From positions 1 through 17,375 of the forward strand of contig JAEXTA010000009.1 in the NCBI GenBank assembly GCA_023453665.1: a stretch of 17,375 nucleotides of DNA. The letters run 5' to 3'. How positions within the stretch are numbered: position 1 is the first letter of the stretch; each line of letters starts with the position of its first letter. The position numbers were made by a program, and so were the translations under genes. The stretch is from Bacteroidota bacterium (GTDB lineage Bacteria; Bacteroidota; Ignavibacteria; Ignavibacteriales; Ignavibacteriaceae). The notes beneath the pieces are model-generated. The model made no database searches. It was not told the DNA's origin and worked only from the letters and a program-made list of their open reading frames with translations. Of the stretch, positions 1 to 7,651 are shown piece by piece.

Positions 1-491
1 CTTTGCTTGATAATTTTTCCGATGATGAAATTGAAACAGTGATTGCTCACGAGATGGGACATTATAAAAAGAAGCATATCATAAAAGGAATAATGTTTAG
101 TACGGCTTCAAGTTTTTTTACCTTCTTTATTATTGCCAAATTATATGAAACAACTCTTCACATTTTCGGATTTAGTTCACTTGAGCAGGTTGCTGCCATT
201 CCGCTTTTATTTTTATGGGCAATGATTGTCGGACTAATTCTAACTCCGTTAGGAAATATCTTTTCACGTAAGCATGAATATGAAGCTGATGAATATGCAA
301 TTGAGGTTACCGGCAAACCAGACTCATTCATCTCTACACTGGAAAAACTTACAGAACAGAATTTAGGAGATAAAACTCCGCATCCTTTTGTAGAGTGGTT
401 TTTTTACAGTCATCCTTCGATAAGCAAAAGGATAAATGCTATAACGAATTATGTCACTCAAAATGTTAAAACAGCAGAAGTTCATCGGTAA
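1..491 (+). CDS. M48 family (Ste24/CAAX-protease-like) membrane metallopeptidase, 5'-truncated
   Basis: This is the C-terminal part of a zinc-dependent membrane endopeptidase; the reading frame is open to the window edge, so the leucine codon at 3 is internal, not a start. The zinc motif HEMGH is encoded at 48-62 (two His ligands and the catalytic Glu). The third ligand, Glu of the EAD motif in HEYEADEYA, is encoded at 282-284. Two hydrophobic segments lie between them, around codons 27-45 and 63-88, as in the Ste24/M48A family, where the active site sits in a membrane chamber. Family members are about 400-420 residues, so roughly 250 N-terminal residues are missing. The family cleaves prenylated CAAX proteins in eukaryotes; the bacterial substrate is not known from the sequence and may be membrane proteins in quality control. 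It is followed after 13 bp by the acyltransferase gene on the same strand. Confidence 0.9.
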   Translation, partial: LLDNFSDDEIETVIAHEMGHYKKKHIIKGIMFSTASSFFTFFIIAKLYETTLHIFGFSSLEQVAAIPLLFLWAMIVGLILTPLGNIFSRKHEYEADEYAIEVTGKPDSFISTLEKLTEQNLGDKTPHPFVEWFFYSHPSISKRINAITNYVTQNVKTAEVHR

Positions 492-504
492 AGGAATTTA
501 ATAA

Positions 505-1215
505 GTGATGACTTACATCAGAATATTTTTTATTGTTTTATTCACAATGGTTTGTTCGGTGTTCGCAATATTGTTCGCCTTGTTTGATAAAACATATAAT
601 TCATATTTCTGGTTATCGAAAATATTTTCAGGTGGAGTTTTATGGTTAAGCGGAATCAAATTGAAAGTAACAGGTTTGGAAAATTTAGAAAAGAACGGAA
701 CGTATATTGTTGTTTCAAACCACAGCAGTCAATTTGATATTCCCGCAATGCAGCTTGCTATACCAGTAAGAATGAGTATTGTGTTTAAGAAGGAACTGGC
801 TAAAATACCTTTGTTCGGGTGGCAGCTTTATCTTGGTCCTTATGTAATGATAGACAGAAAAAAATCGGAAGATGCTGTCAAAAGTATTGAACGTGCAAAG
901 TATCTTATGAAAGAAAAAAATGTATCAATACTTTTATTTGCTGAAGGTACTAGAAGCAAGAACGGCGAAATACAACCATTTAAACGAGGAGCATTTTATC
1001 TTGCATCGCGTGTTGGATATCCAATTGTTCCGGTTTCAATTTCCGGTGCACAAAAAATTCTTCCAAAAGGTTCATTGAGAATCAAGCCAGGAGTATTGTA
1101 TCTTCATTTTGATAAACCAATTGAAACTTCCGGTATAGAAACACGGCAGGATGAAATTAACCTCATGCAAAATGTTAGAGATATAGTTGTTAAAAATTAC
1201 CAGATGCAGGAGTGA
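505..1215 (+). CDS. plsC: 1-acyl-sn-glycerol-3-phosphate acyltransferase (PlsC family)
   Basis: A PlsC/LPLAT acyltransferase, which transfers an acyl chain to lysophosphatidic acid to give phosphatidic acid at the inner membrane. The N-terminus (about residues 3-28) is a hydrophobic anchor. Block I, NHSSQFD (His73, Asp78), is the catalytic H-x4-D box. Block III, EGTRS (Glu147), binds the glycerol-phosphate. A later PIVPVSISGA stretch corresponds to block IV. The length of 236 residues is normal for the family. The start is either GTG at 505 or the adjacent ATG at 508; AAAGGA at 490-495 gives 9 or 12 bp spacing, so the GTG is slightly favoured by spacing and the ATG by codon preference. It could also be a related ornithine-lipid or lyso-lipid acyltransferase, as family members are hard to separate by motif. 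Confidence 0.88.
   Translation: MMTYIRIFFIVLFTMVCSVFAILFALFDKTYNSYFWLSKIFSGGVLWLSGIKLKVTGLENLEKNGTYIVVSNHSSQFDIPAMQLAIPVRMSIVFKKELAKIPLFGWQLYLGPYVMIDRKKSEDAVKSIERAKYLMKEKNVSILLFAEGTRSKNGEIQPFKRGAFYLASRVGYPIVPVSISGAQKILPKGSLRIKPGVLYLHFDKPIETSGIETRQDEINLMQNVRDIVVKNYQMQE
1208..1212 (+). promoter_or_regulatory. Ribosome binding site that fixes the gatC start
   Basis: AGGAG lies 5 bp upstream of the ATG at 1218, inside the last codons of the acyltransferase gene. It makes ATG 1218 preferable to the in-frame GTG at 1212, which overlaps this motif and would have no Shine-Dalgarno sequence at proper distance. Confidence 0.7.
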
Positions 1216-1217
1216 TT

Positions 1218-1511
1218 ATGTCCGTTACGAAAAAAGATGTTGAACATATTGCTAGACTTGCAAATCTAAAATTTGATGATCAGGAAATCGAAAAACTTAC
1301 CGGCGAAATGAACAACATACTTTTGTATATGGAAAAACTGAATGAAGTTGATACATCATCAGTTGAACCGTTATCTCATCCTGTTGAAATGAATAATGTT
1401 TTCAGGGAAGATATCGTACATAATAGTATTCCAACTGAAGAAGCACTAAAAAATGCACCTTCAAAAGATGAAAAGTATTTTTACGTACCAAAAGTGATTG
1501 GTGATAAATGA
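1218..1511 (+). CDS. gatC: Asp-tRNA(Asn)/Glu-tRNA(Gln) amidotransferase subunit C
   Basis: GatC is the small subunit that clamps GatA and GatB in the GatCAB complex, which converts Glu-tRNA(Gln) or Asp-tRNA(Asn) to the amidated form. The 97-residue product matches the family length of about 95. It shows the conserved N-terminal helix (VEHIARLANLKFDDQEIEKL) and the central V-x-PLSHPVEM-x-N-FRED segment. The C-terminal part, ending in a YFYVPKVI motif, is also typical, where the last residues contact GatA. gatA and gatB are not in the window, so this is a separated gatC, as in many Bacteroidota. It starts 2 bp after the stop of the acyltransferase gene, which suggests translational coupling. 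Confidence 0.95.
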   Translation: MSVTKKDVEHIARLANLKFDDQEIEKLTGEMNNILLYMEKLNEVDTSSVEPLSHPVEMNNVFREDIVHNSIPTEEALKNAPSKDEKYFYVPKVIGDK

Positions 1512-1548
1512 TTTTAATTACAAATCAAAATAACCGTTAAATTCAGGT

Positions 1549-2322
1549 ATGGAAAAACAAATGGTTGTCGGAATCATTCCGGCACGTTTTGCATCAACAA
1601 GACTGCTTGGCAAACCACTGGCTGATATCGGTGGTAAACCTATGATACAGCACACCTATGAAAGTTCACTAAAATCAAAACTACTAAACAAAGTCATAAT
1701 TGCAGTTGATGATACAAAGGTTGAGGAAGCTGCAAAAAATTTTGGTGCAAATGTTTTAATGACACCAAAAGAAATTCCGACAGGATCAGACAGACTTGCT
1801 TATGTGATCAGAGAAATGCCCGAAGCAAAAATTATTGTTAACATACAGGGTGACGAGCCTTTTATAAGCGGCACAATGATAGACCAGGCAATTGAACCTT
1901 TATTGTTTGACAGATCTATCAGTGTTTCAACACTTGCAAAAAAAATTGAAACAGTTGAAGAGTTGAAATCACCTTCTATTCCTAAAGTGGTTTTTGATTA
2001 CAACAACTTTGCGCTCTATTTTTCGCGTTCGCCAATTCCTTTTGTGCGTGATGCAAAAACTTATCTAGACAGGTTAAACAAAGCTGATATTTATAAACAC
2101 ATAGGACTGTATGTATTCAGAAGAGAAGCTTTATTAAAATTTACAAGACTTGAATCTACTGACCTGGAACAAATAGAAAAACTTGAACAGCTTAGAATGC
2201 TTGAGAACGGTATGAAAATAAAAATTGTTGAGACAGAATATGATACACTTTCAGTTGATACCCCGGAAGATCTCGTACGCGCAAGAAAATATTATACGCA
2301 GTTAAAGAAAAATAAATCATGA
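1549..2322 (+). CDS. kdsB: 3-deoxy-manno-octulosonate cytidylyltransferase (CMP-Kdo synthetase)
   Basis: KdsB activates Kdo with CTP to give CMP-Kdo for transfer to lipid A in the cytoplasm, an essential step of LPS inner-core synthesis. The nucleotide-binding signature IIPARFASTRLLGKPL (residues 9-24) is diagnostic; the family usually has Pro where this protein has Leu20. GSDRLAY follows near residue 80, and the NIQGDEP metal/nucleotide motif near residue 100. A further SRSPIPF segment and a C-terminal SVDTPEDL motif agree with the family. The length of 257 residues is normal. ATG 1549 is used; an alternative ATG at 1561 would give an N-terminus closer to the family norm and costs only four residues. 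The stop overlaps the start of the next gene as ATGA. With lptD downstream it marks the organism as LPS-producing. Confidence 0.95.
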   Translation: MEKQMVVGIIPARFASTRLLGKPLADIGGKPMIQHTYESSLKSKLLNKVIIAVDDTKVEEAAKNFGANVLMTPKEIPTGSDRLAYVIREMPEAKIIVNIQGDEPFISGTMIDQAIEPLLFDRSISVSTLAKKIETVEELKSPSIPKVVFDYNNFALYFSRSPIPFVRDAKTYLDRLNKADIYKHIGLYVFRREALLKFTRLESTDLEQIEKLEQLRMLENGMKIKIVETEYDTLSVDTPEDLVRARKYYTQLKKNKS

Positions 2323-3278
2323 GCAAAACTAAAAGAATAAACCTTGCAAACATTCCAACGCCGCTTCAAAAAATATCTTTTGAAGGCAAAGAAATATTAA
2401 TTAAACGTGACGACCTGACCGGAGTTGAATTGACAGGCAACAAAGTACGAAAACTTGAATACCTGCTCGCTGAAGCTAAAAAAGAAAAGGACAATTATAT
2501 ATTTACCTGCGGCGGCGAACAATCAAATCATGCGCGGGCAACAGTAATTGCCGCATCTAAATTGGGTTTCAAAACGAGGTTATTTTTGTGGGGTAAATCT
2601 TCCGGCAGAGCAGATGGCAACAATTTTTTTTACAAATATTTTAATGCAGATACAGTTTACCTTGATGACAGGGAATATGAAAATGTAAATCAGGTGATGT
2701 CAGAAGCGCGCTCCAGTTTAGTTAAAAAGGGAAAAAAAGTTTTTGTGATTCCTGAAGGCGGTTCAACTTCAACAGGGATTAAAGGTTACGTTGACTTTAT
2801 TGATGAACTTCAAAATCAAATAAACTTAAAGAAAATAGATGGAATTGTACTCGCTGCCGGTACAGGTGGAACTGCCGCAGGAATACTTGCGGGACTCTCA
2901 CACAAAAAACTAAACACCAAAGTATATGCTGTTAATGTTCTTTACAATCGTGAAGAGATAACAAAAAAGATAATGACGCTAACGGAAGCTTGTGTGCTTG
3001 AACATAATCTCAAAAGCAAATTCTATCCTGAACAACTTGTTGTGCTTGATGGTTATTCAAAAGAAGGTTATAAAAATATATCGAAAGAAAAACTGCTGTT
3101 GATAAAAAGATTTGCAAAGTCAACAGGAATTATTTTAGATCCTGCTTATACCGGAAAAGCTTTTTATGCTTTTTATAAAAATTTTATTACTAAGAAAAAA
3201 ACAGCCACAAATATATTTTTGCATACCGGTGGTATCTGGGGAGTTATAGGTAAAAAAGAAAAATATCTCAATACCTGA
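2319..3278 (+). CDS. D-cysteine desulfhydrase / ACC deaminase-family PLP enzyme
   Basis: A fold-type II PLP enzyme of the family that contains D-cysteine desulfhydrase (D-Cys to pyruvate, H2S and ammonia) and 1-aminocyclopropane-1-carboxylate deaminase. KRDDLTG (29-35) leads into GNKVRKLEYLL; Lys42 is the expected Schiff-base lysine. GGEQSNHAR (65-73) aligns with the GGIQSN / GAIQSNH substrate-carboxylate loop, with Ser69 and Asn70. GTGGTAAG (181-188) is the PLP phosphate loop, and HTGG near residue 303 matches the family C-terminus. The usual GGNK is TGNK here. The His after QSN resembles desulfhydrases more than ACC deaminases (QSNQ), so a D-amino-acid lyase is the better guess. The start overlaps the kdsB stop by 4 bp (ATGA), so translation is probably coupled. 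The substrate cannot be fixed from sequence alone. Confidence 0.8.
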   Translation: MSKTKRINLANIPTPLQKISFEGKEILIKRDDLTGVELTGNKVRKLEYLLAEAKKEKDNYIFTCGGEQSNHARATVIAASKLGFKTRLFLWGKSSGRADGNNFFYKYFNADTVYLDDREYENVNQVMSEARSSLVKKGKKVFVIPEGGSTSTGIKGYVDFIDELQNQINLKKIDGIVLAAGTGGTAAGILAGLSHKKLNTKVYAVNVLYNREEITKKIMTLTEACVLEHNLKSKFYPEQLVVLDGYSKEGYKNISKEKLLLIKRFAKSTGIILDPAYTGKAFYAFYKNFITKKKTATNIFLHTGGIWGVIGKKEKYLNT

Positions 3279-3301
3279 AAATATAAATAAGGGAAAATCT
3301 G

Positions 3302-4261
3302 ATGAAGAAGGAAAAATATTCTGTGGGTGTTGATCTTGGCGGAACTAACATCAAGATCGGAATAGTTACAAACACCGGAACAATTGTATCAAAAATTTCC
3401 CTTAAGACCGAAGCTGAAAAGGGTCCTTCACATATAATCAAACAGATTATTGCAGGTATTTATTCTATACTTAAAACTCATGATCATAGTATAAAAGGAA
3501 TTGGAATCGGATTTCCGGGAACAGTTTCAGTTAAAACAGGGTTAGTTGAAAGTCCGCCCAATTTACCTGGCTGGGGTCGTGTTGATCTCCGAAAGAAAAT
3601 TGAAAAAGAATTTAAAACAAAAGTATTTCTTGAAAATGATGCTAATGCCGCTGCAATAGGTGAATTAATTTTTGGCTCAGGAAAAAAATATAACTCATTT
3701 GTAATGGTTACTCTTGGTACAGGCGTAGGGGGCGGAATCGTTATTAATAAAAAAATATTTCATGGTGAAACAGGTGCTGCAGGTGAAATCGGTCATGTAA
3801 TAATCAACAATAACGGTGCTGCCTGTAATTGTGGTTCAATTGGATGTGTTGAAGCATACGCCGGGACAAACTACCTGAAAGATTTTGTACGTGGTGAACT
3901 GATTGAACAACCTGATTCAAAATTATGGCATTTCATTAATAATAACTTGAAAGAAGTTTCTCCCAAAAACATTCAGGCTGCTGCTGAAGCTGGTGATGAA
4001 TATGCTATGACAATAATATTAACACTTGGTTGTAATATCGGAACTGCATTGACTTCCGTAAGTAATTTGCTTGACATTACAACATTTATAATAGGCGGTG
4101 GAATATCCGGCTTCGGAAAGCCATTATTAAACTCCATTAAAGATACGGTGGTTAAAAAAGTATTAACTCCCAAAAAGAAAAAGGTTAAGATCATTCCTGC
4201 CAAACTTAAAAATGATGCGGGTATTAAAGGAGCTTCAGCATTAGTGTTCTATAAATCGTGA
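3302..4261 (+). CDS. ROK-family sugar kinase (probable glucokinase)
   Basis: A ROK kinase that phosphorylates a hexose with ATP in the cytoplasm; glucose is the most likely substrate by overall similarity, but N-acetylated sugars are possible. The phosphate-1 motif VGVDLGGTNIKIGIV is at residues 8-22. Asp113 in ENDANAAAIGE is the catalytic base, and GTGVGGGIV is the phosphate-2 motif. The ROK signature follows: EIGH with His165, then C175-N-C177 and C182, the zinc-binding cluster that shapes the sugar-binding helix. The length of 319 residues is standard, and no DNA-binding HTH precedes the kinase, so it is a kinase and not a NagC/XylR-type repressor. AAGGG about 8 bp upstream supports ATG 3302. 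It sits 23 bp after the PLP enzyme gene, in the same probable operon. Confidence 0.9.
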   Translation: MKKEKYSVGVDLGGTNIKIGIVTNTGTIVSKISLKTEAEKGPSHIIKQIIAGIYSILKTHDHSIKGIGIGFPGTVSVKTGLVESPPNLPGWGRVDLRKKIEKEFKTKVFLENDANAAAIGELIFGSGKKYNSFVMVTLGTGVGGGIVINKKIFHGETGAAGEIGHVIINNNGAACNCGSIGCVEAYAGTNYLKDFVRGELIEQPDSKLWHFINNNLKEVSPKNIQAAAEAGDEYAMTIILTLGCNIGTALTSVSNLLDITTFIIGGGISGFGKPLLNSIKDTVVKKVLTPKKKKVKIIPAKLKNDAGIKGASALVFYKS

Positions 4262-4307
4262 TAATATTTATCATATTAAATAAAGCGGGATATTTTTATT
4301 TTCGTAT

Positions 4308-6854
4308 ATGAAATCATTCATCTTTTTCCTGATTTTATTTTTCTCATCTGTAATTTCAGCACAAAATGCTGACTCACTCAATATTCCCGATTCACTTCTT
4401 ACAATAACACCTGATTCACTTCTGGTTCAGGATTCTTTGGTTACAAAAAAATCAGATGTTGATACCATAATATATGTTTCATCCGAGGATTCATTAATAT
4501 TTATGGTAAAGCAGAAGATGATGAAAATTTACGGTAACGGTGAATTGAAATACAAAGAGACAGATCTGAAAAGCGCATCCATGGATGTGGATTTTACTTC
4601 CAGCACAATTGAAGCCGTTGGAGTTGAAAGCGATACTCTGCCGGGTAAATATGACGGCACTCCTGTGCTTGTGGAGAAGGGTGAAACTTACGAAGGCTTC
4701 AGGATGAAATACAATTTTAAAACCCAGCAGGGTTTTATTGTATCTGCTGGAACTGAAGATGATGGAACAAAATATTCAGGTGAAAAAATAAAAAAGATGG
4801 ATAAGGAAACTTACTTCATCGAAGATGGAATTTATACAACCTGTACAGAAGATTGCCCTCACTATCATTTCTCCGCAAAAGAAATGAAGGTAATCCATAA
4901 AGAACAGATAATAGCGGAATGGATATGGATAAACTTTGCAGGTGTTCCGTTTCCTGTTCCTATTCCATTCGCTGTTTTTCCTATTGAAAAGGGAAGACGA
5001 AGCGGTATAATTCCTCCCGCGTTTGGTGATGATGGAAGGTATGGAAGGTACTTTTCGAGATTCGGTTACTTCTGGGCTATTAGCGATTACATGGATTTGA
5101 ATCTAACGGCAGATTATTATACAAGAGGAAGTTATAACCTCAACAGCAGGTTTCGTTATGCGCAAAGATATAGTTACACAGGAAATCTTGAAACTGGTTA
5201 TTCTTTCTTTAAAACCGGTGAGAGCGGTGATATTGACAATGAAAGAAGAACCGATTGGAGAATAAAATGGAATCATAATCAGACTATTACTCCTACTTTA
5301 AGATTTGATGCAAACCTCGAATTTATTTCAGGTAATTATTTAAGAAGAAACACAACTGATTTGAATGAATTGTTAAGGAATGATATAGTCTCAAACGCTA
5401 CAGTATTTAAAACATGGGAAGAATCCGGAATAAGTTTATCTGCAAATTACAGCAGAACACAGTCGCTTGAAACCGGGAATATAAATGAGGTGCTTCCGAG
5501 TATTTCATTCAGTAAATCCCAGATGTATCCGTTCCAGCGTAAAGGTGTTGCTGGTGAAAAAAAATGGTATGAAACATTTGGTGTCAGTTATAATTCTCAG
5601 CTACAAAACAACAGAGTTAAAACAGGCGGGGACTTAAAAATACGCGGGGCAATCAATCACAATATATCAACCAGCTTTGCACCAAAAATTGGTTACTTTA
5701 GTATAACCCCAAATTTCAGGTACCAGGAAAGATGGTATAATAAAATGGTTGAGAAAAGAATTACTGGTGTTGATACATCAGGAAATGATATTGTAACCAC
5801 GGATGATGTTCATAAAATAAGTATGGTCAGAACATTCGGACTTGGTGTAAGTGCCTCAACAAAACTATACGGTATATATCAGCCTAATTCACTAGGGGTA
5901 AGTGCACTCAGGCATACCATCAGTCCGTCAATCTCATATAATTATGAACCTGATTTTTCAAAACCCTTCTGGGGATACTTTACTTCATACACTAACTCCA
6001 AAGGTGAAGAGGTTAAGTACAATAAATTTGAACGCGAATTATTCGGCGGTTTATCTCAGCAGGAATCACAAAGTATATCATTCCGTGTTTCAAATATTTT
6101 TGAAATGAAGACAATGGTTGACCCAACTGATACAACTTCAAAAGAGAATAAGATACAGTTACTTAATCTTGATGCATCTATGGGATATAACTTTGTAGCT
6201 GATTCGCTGAAGTTCTCGGATTTGAATTTAAACTACAGAACACAAATCGGACAGTACCTGAGTTTCTCAGGCTCATCTACATATTCACTTTATGATTATG
6301 ATCAGGAAGGCAGAAGGATAAATAAATTTTTAATTAACCAGGGAAAAGGCCTATTCAGACTAACTCAGTTCCAGTTTTCAATATCAACAAGTATTTCAGG
6401 TGACCGGCTGACAGGCACCGATGGCAGTACAGGAAATATTTCCGCCGATGAGGATCAATATCAGCTTGGCAATACAGGCAGTGTTTACCAGGGGATCTAT
6501 AATGAAAAAGATGCTGACTTTTCAATACCCTGGGATTTATCTCTGAACTATAATTATTCAGTGTCAAAACTCAATCCGCTCAATACATCTAAGTATTCAA
6601 GTATTAGTGGAAGTTTTAACTTTAACATTACAGAAAAATGGAAGCTGTCTTTTACTGGAAGTTACGATCTGGAACAAAAAGAATTTGCAGCACCGCAAGT
6701 AAGGATATCAAGGGATCTCCACTGCTGGTTAATGAATTTCACATGGAATCCCATTGGACTTTATCGCGGTTACAGGTTTGAGATAAGAGTTAAAGCACCG
6801 CAACTCCAGGACTTAAAGGTTACAAAACGCGATGAGTTCTTTGACGGAAGATGA
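4308..6854 (+). CDS. lptD: LPS-assembly outer membrane protein LptD
   Basis: LptD is the outer-membrane beta-barrel that, with LptE, inserts LPS into the outer leaflet. Residues 1-19 are a signal peptide ending ISA-Q. A Ser/Asp-rich stretch with PDSLL repeats follows (about 25-50). An OstA/LptA-like beta-jellyroll comes next, from about residue 67 (MMKIYGNGELKY) to about 210. The transition GVPFPVPIPFAVFPI and the GRRSGIIPPAFG segment (about 218-245) are typical of Bacteroidota LptD. The rest to residue 848 is alternating aromatic/polar beta strands of the barrel. Only three cysteines are present: C179 and C183 (CTEDC) in the periplasmic part and C806 near the last strands, compared with four in E. 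coli. The length agrees with Bacteroidota homologues. kdsB upstream fits an LPS theme. No lptE is seen here. Confidence 0.9.
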   Translation: MKSFIFFLILFFSSVISAQNADSLNIPDSLLTITPDSLLVQDSLVTKKSDVDTIIYVSSEDSLIFMVKQKMMKIYGNGELKYKETDLKSASMDVDFTSSTIEAVGVESDTLPGKYDGTPVLVEKGETYEGFRMKYNFKTQQGFIVSAGTEDDGTKYSGEKIKKMDKETYFIEDGIYTTCTEDCPHYHFSAKEMKVIHKEQIIAEWIWINFAGVPFPVPIPFAVFPIEKGRRSGIIPPAFGDDGRYGRYFSRFGYFWAISDYMDLNLTADYYTRGSYNLNSRFRYAQRYSYTGNLETGYSFFKTGESGDIDNERRTDWRIKWNHNQTITPTLRFDANLEFISGNYLRRNTTDLNELLRNDIVSNATVFKTWEESGISLSANYSRTQSLETGNINEVLPSISFSKSQMYPFQRKGVAGEKKWYETFGVSYNSQLQNNRVKTGGDLKIRGAINHNISTSFAPKIGYFSITPNFRYQERWYNKMVEKRITGVDTSGNDIVTTDDVHKISMVRTFGLGVSASTKLYGIYQPNSLGVSALRHTISPSISYNYEPDFSKPFWGYFTSYTNSKGEEVKYNKFERELFGGLSQQESQSISFRVSNIFEMKTMVDPTDTTSKENKIQLLNLDASMGYNFVADSLKFSDLNLNYRTQIGQYLSFSGSSTYSLYDYDQEGRRINKFLINQGKGLFRLTQFQFSISTSISGDRLTGTDGSTGNISADEDQYQLGNTGSVYQGIYNEKDADFSIPWDLSLNYNYSVSKLNPLNTSKYSSISGSFNFNITEKWKLSFTGSYDLEQKEFAAPQVRISRDLHCWLMNFTWNPIGLYRGYRFEIRVKAPQLQDLKVTKRDEFFDGR

Positions 6855-6859
6855 TACCG

Positions 6860-7312
6860 ATGAAAACTTTTTTGATAGACGGAAATAATGTTATAGGTAA
6901 GGACAGCAGGCTTAAAAAAGTTCAGCAAAAAGATAAACAAGCTTCCCGTGAAAAATTAGTTAACCTGGTTGACAATTATTTTCATGATAAAAATCAAAAA
7001 GTGTTTATTCACTTTGATGGATTTAAATCCTCACCGATAAATTCGACAAAAGCAGGTATCATTTATTCAGATTCTAAAACTGCAGATGATACTATTAAAA
7101 GACACATCGAACAGCTTGCCAACAAAAAAAATACAGTTGTCATTACATCAGACTCAAATCTTACACAATTTGCAAAGGTATGTCATTGCGGACATATTTC
7201 TTCGGAAGAATTTCTTAAACTCATTTCGCGAACAACCACAGATGATGAGCAGAAAAAGATTGATGAAATGAATGATATTAACTTATTCAAGAAAATATTT
7301 GAAGCTGAATAA
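6860..7312 (+). CDS. YacP-like NYN-domain (PIN-like) putative RNase
   Basis: A small (150-residue) NYN/YacP-type protein of the PIN-like nuclease superfamily. FLIDGNNVIG (residues 4-13) is the signature first strand with the metal-binding Asp7. The acidic SKTADD segment in the middle and VITSDS near residues 95-100 supply the other expected metal ligands, followed by a C-terminal helical tail. In Bacillus the homologue Rae1 (YacP) is a ribosome-associated endoribonuclease; whether this one cuts mRNA on ribosomes is inference. The start was chosen at ATG 6860, because GGAAG at 6846-6850 is 9 bp upstream. The in-frame ATG at 6851, overlapping the lptD stop as ATGA, has no room for that site. 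Either way the gene is coupled to lptD. No terminator is obvious behind it. Confidence 0.8.
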   Translation: MKTFLIDGNNVIGKDSRLKKVQQKDKQASREKLVNLVDNYFHDKNQKVFIHFDGFKSSPINSTKAGIIYSDSKTADDTIKRHIEQLANKKNTVVITSDSNLTQFAKVCHCGHISSEEFLKLISRTTTDDEQKKIDEMNDINLFKKIFEAE

Positions 7313-7375
7313 AGTTTGCACAGGCAACTTCATTATAATGGATTGGATTATTTGTGTTATGATCATCACGAATAA

Positions 7376-7638
7376 ATGATTATATCCGTTTTGAAAAATT
7401 CAAAAAAAAGTCTTGTGAACTTAAAAATATTTAATATTTTAGGTACGGAAATACTCACACTTGTTGAAGGGGAACATACCCCGGAATCTACCTTACGAAA
7501 TTTGACGGAACCTTTTAAATGCGGTATATATTTAATTAAAACATGCACTGCAGTTCCAGTAATACCGGAATAAATATTTCTGAAGTAATTATTCACAAAA
7601 AAAATCATTTAACTAATTCCAATTCATTTCAATCATAA
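7376..7638 (+). pseudogene. Decayed T9SS type A sorting domain (frameshifted relic)
   Basis: This lies in the 339-bp gap between the NYN gene and the first cargo gene. The frame from ATG 7376 reads NLKIFNILGTEILTLVE, a close match to the middle of the sorting domains of the downstream genes (for example LKIYDILGNEVAILVN in the 7652 gene). The match then continues only by changing frame: YLTKFDGT at 7489-7512, FKCGIYLIK at about 7514-7540, and SEVIIHKK from the frame starting 7540, which runs to TAA 7636. The order KFDGT, GIYxxK, basic end is that of the domain's last strands. No cargo head and no NPFNP box are seen upstream. I read it as the broken tail of a lost fifth cargo gene; sequencing indels in an intact gene are less likely, because the head is missing too. 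The rest of the gap (7313-7375) shows nothing I can name. Confidence 0.65.
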
Positions 7639-7640
7639 TA

Positions 7641-7647
7641 AGAGAGG
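7641..7647 (+). promoter_or_regulatory. Strong ribosome binding site of the Asp-box cargo gene
   Basis: AGAGAGG lies 4 bp before ATG 7652 and continues as TAAAATG. The FG-GAP cargo gene has a similar leader end, GAGGTTAAAATG at 10105-10116. It fixes the start of the first intact cargo gene and is a better Shine-Dalgarno match than most genes in the window have. Confidence 0.6.
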
Positions 7648-7651
7648 TAAA

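Noticed and set aside
7366..7608. 80-codon minus-strand frame over the intergenic gap
   Set aside because: It is antisense to the sorting-domain relic, has no recognisable motif or ribosome site, and the plus-strand reading explains the sequence better.
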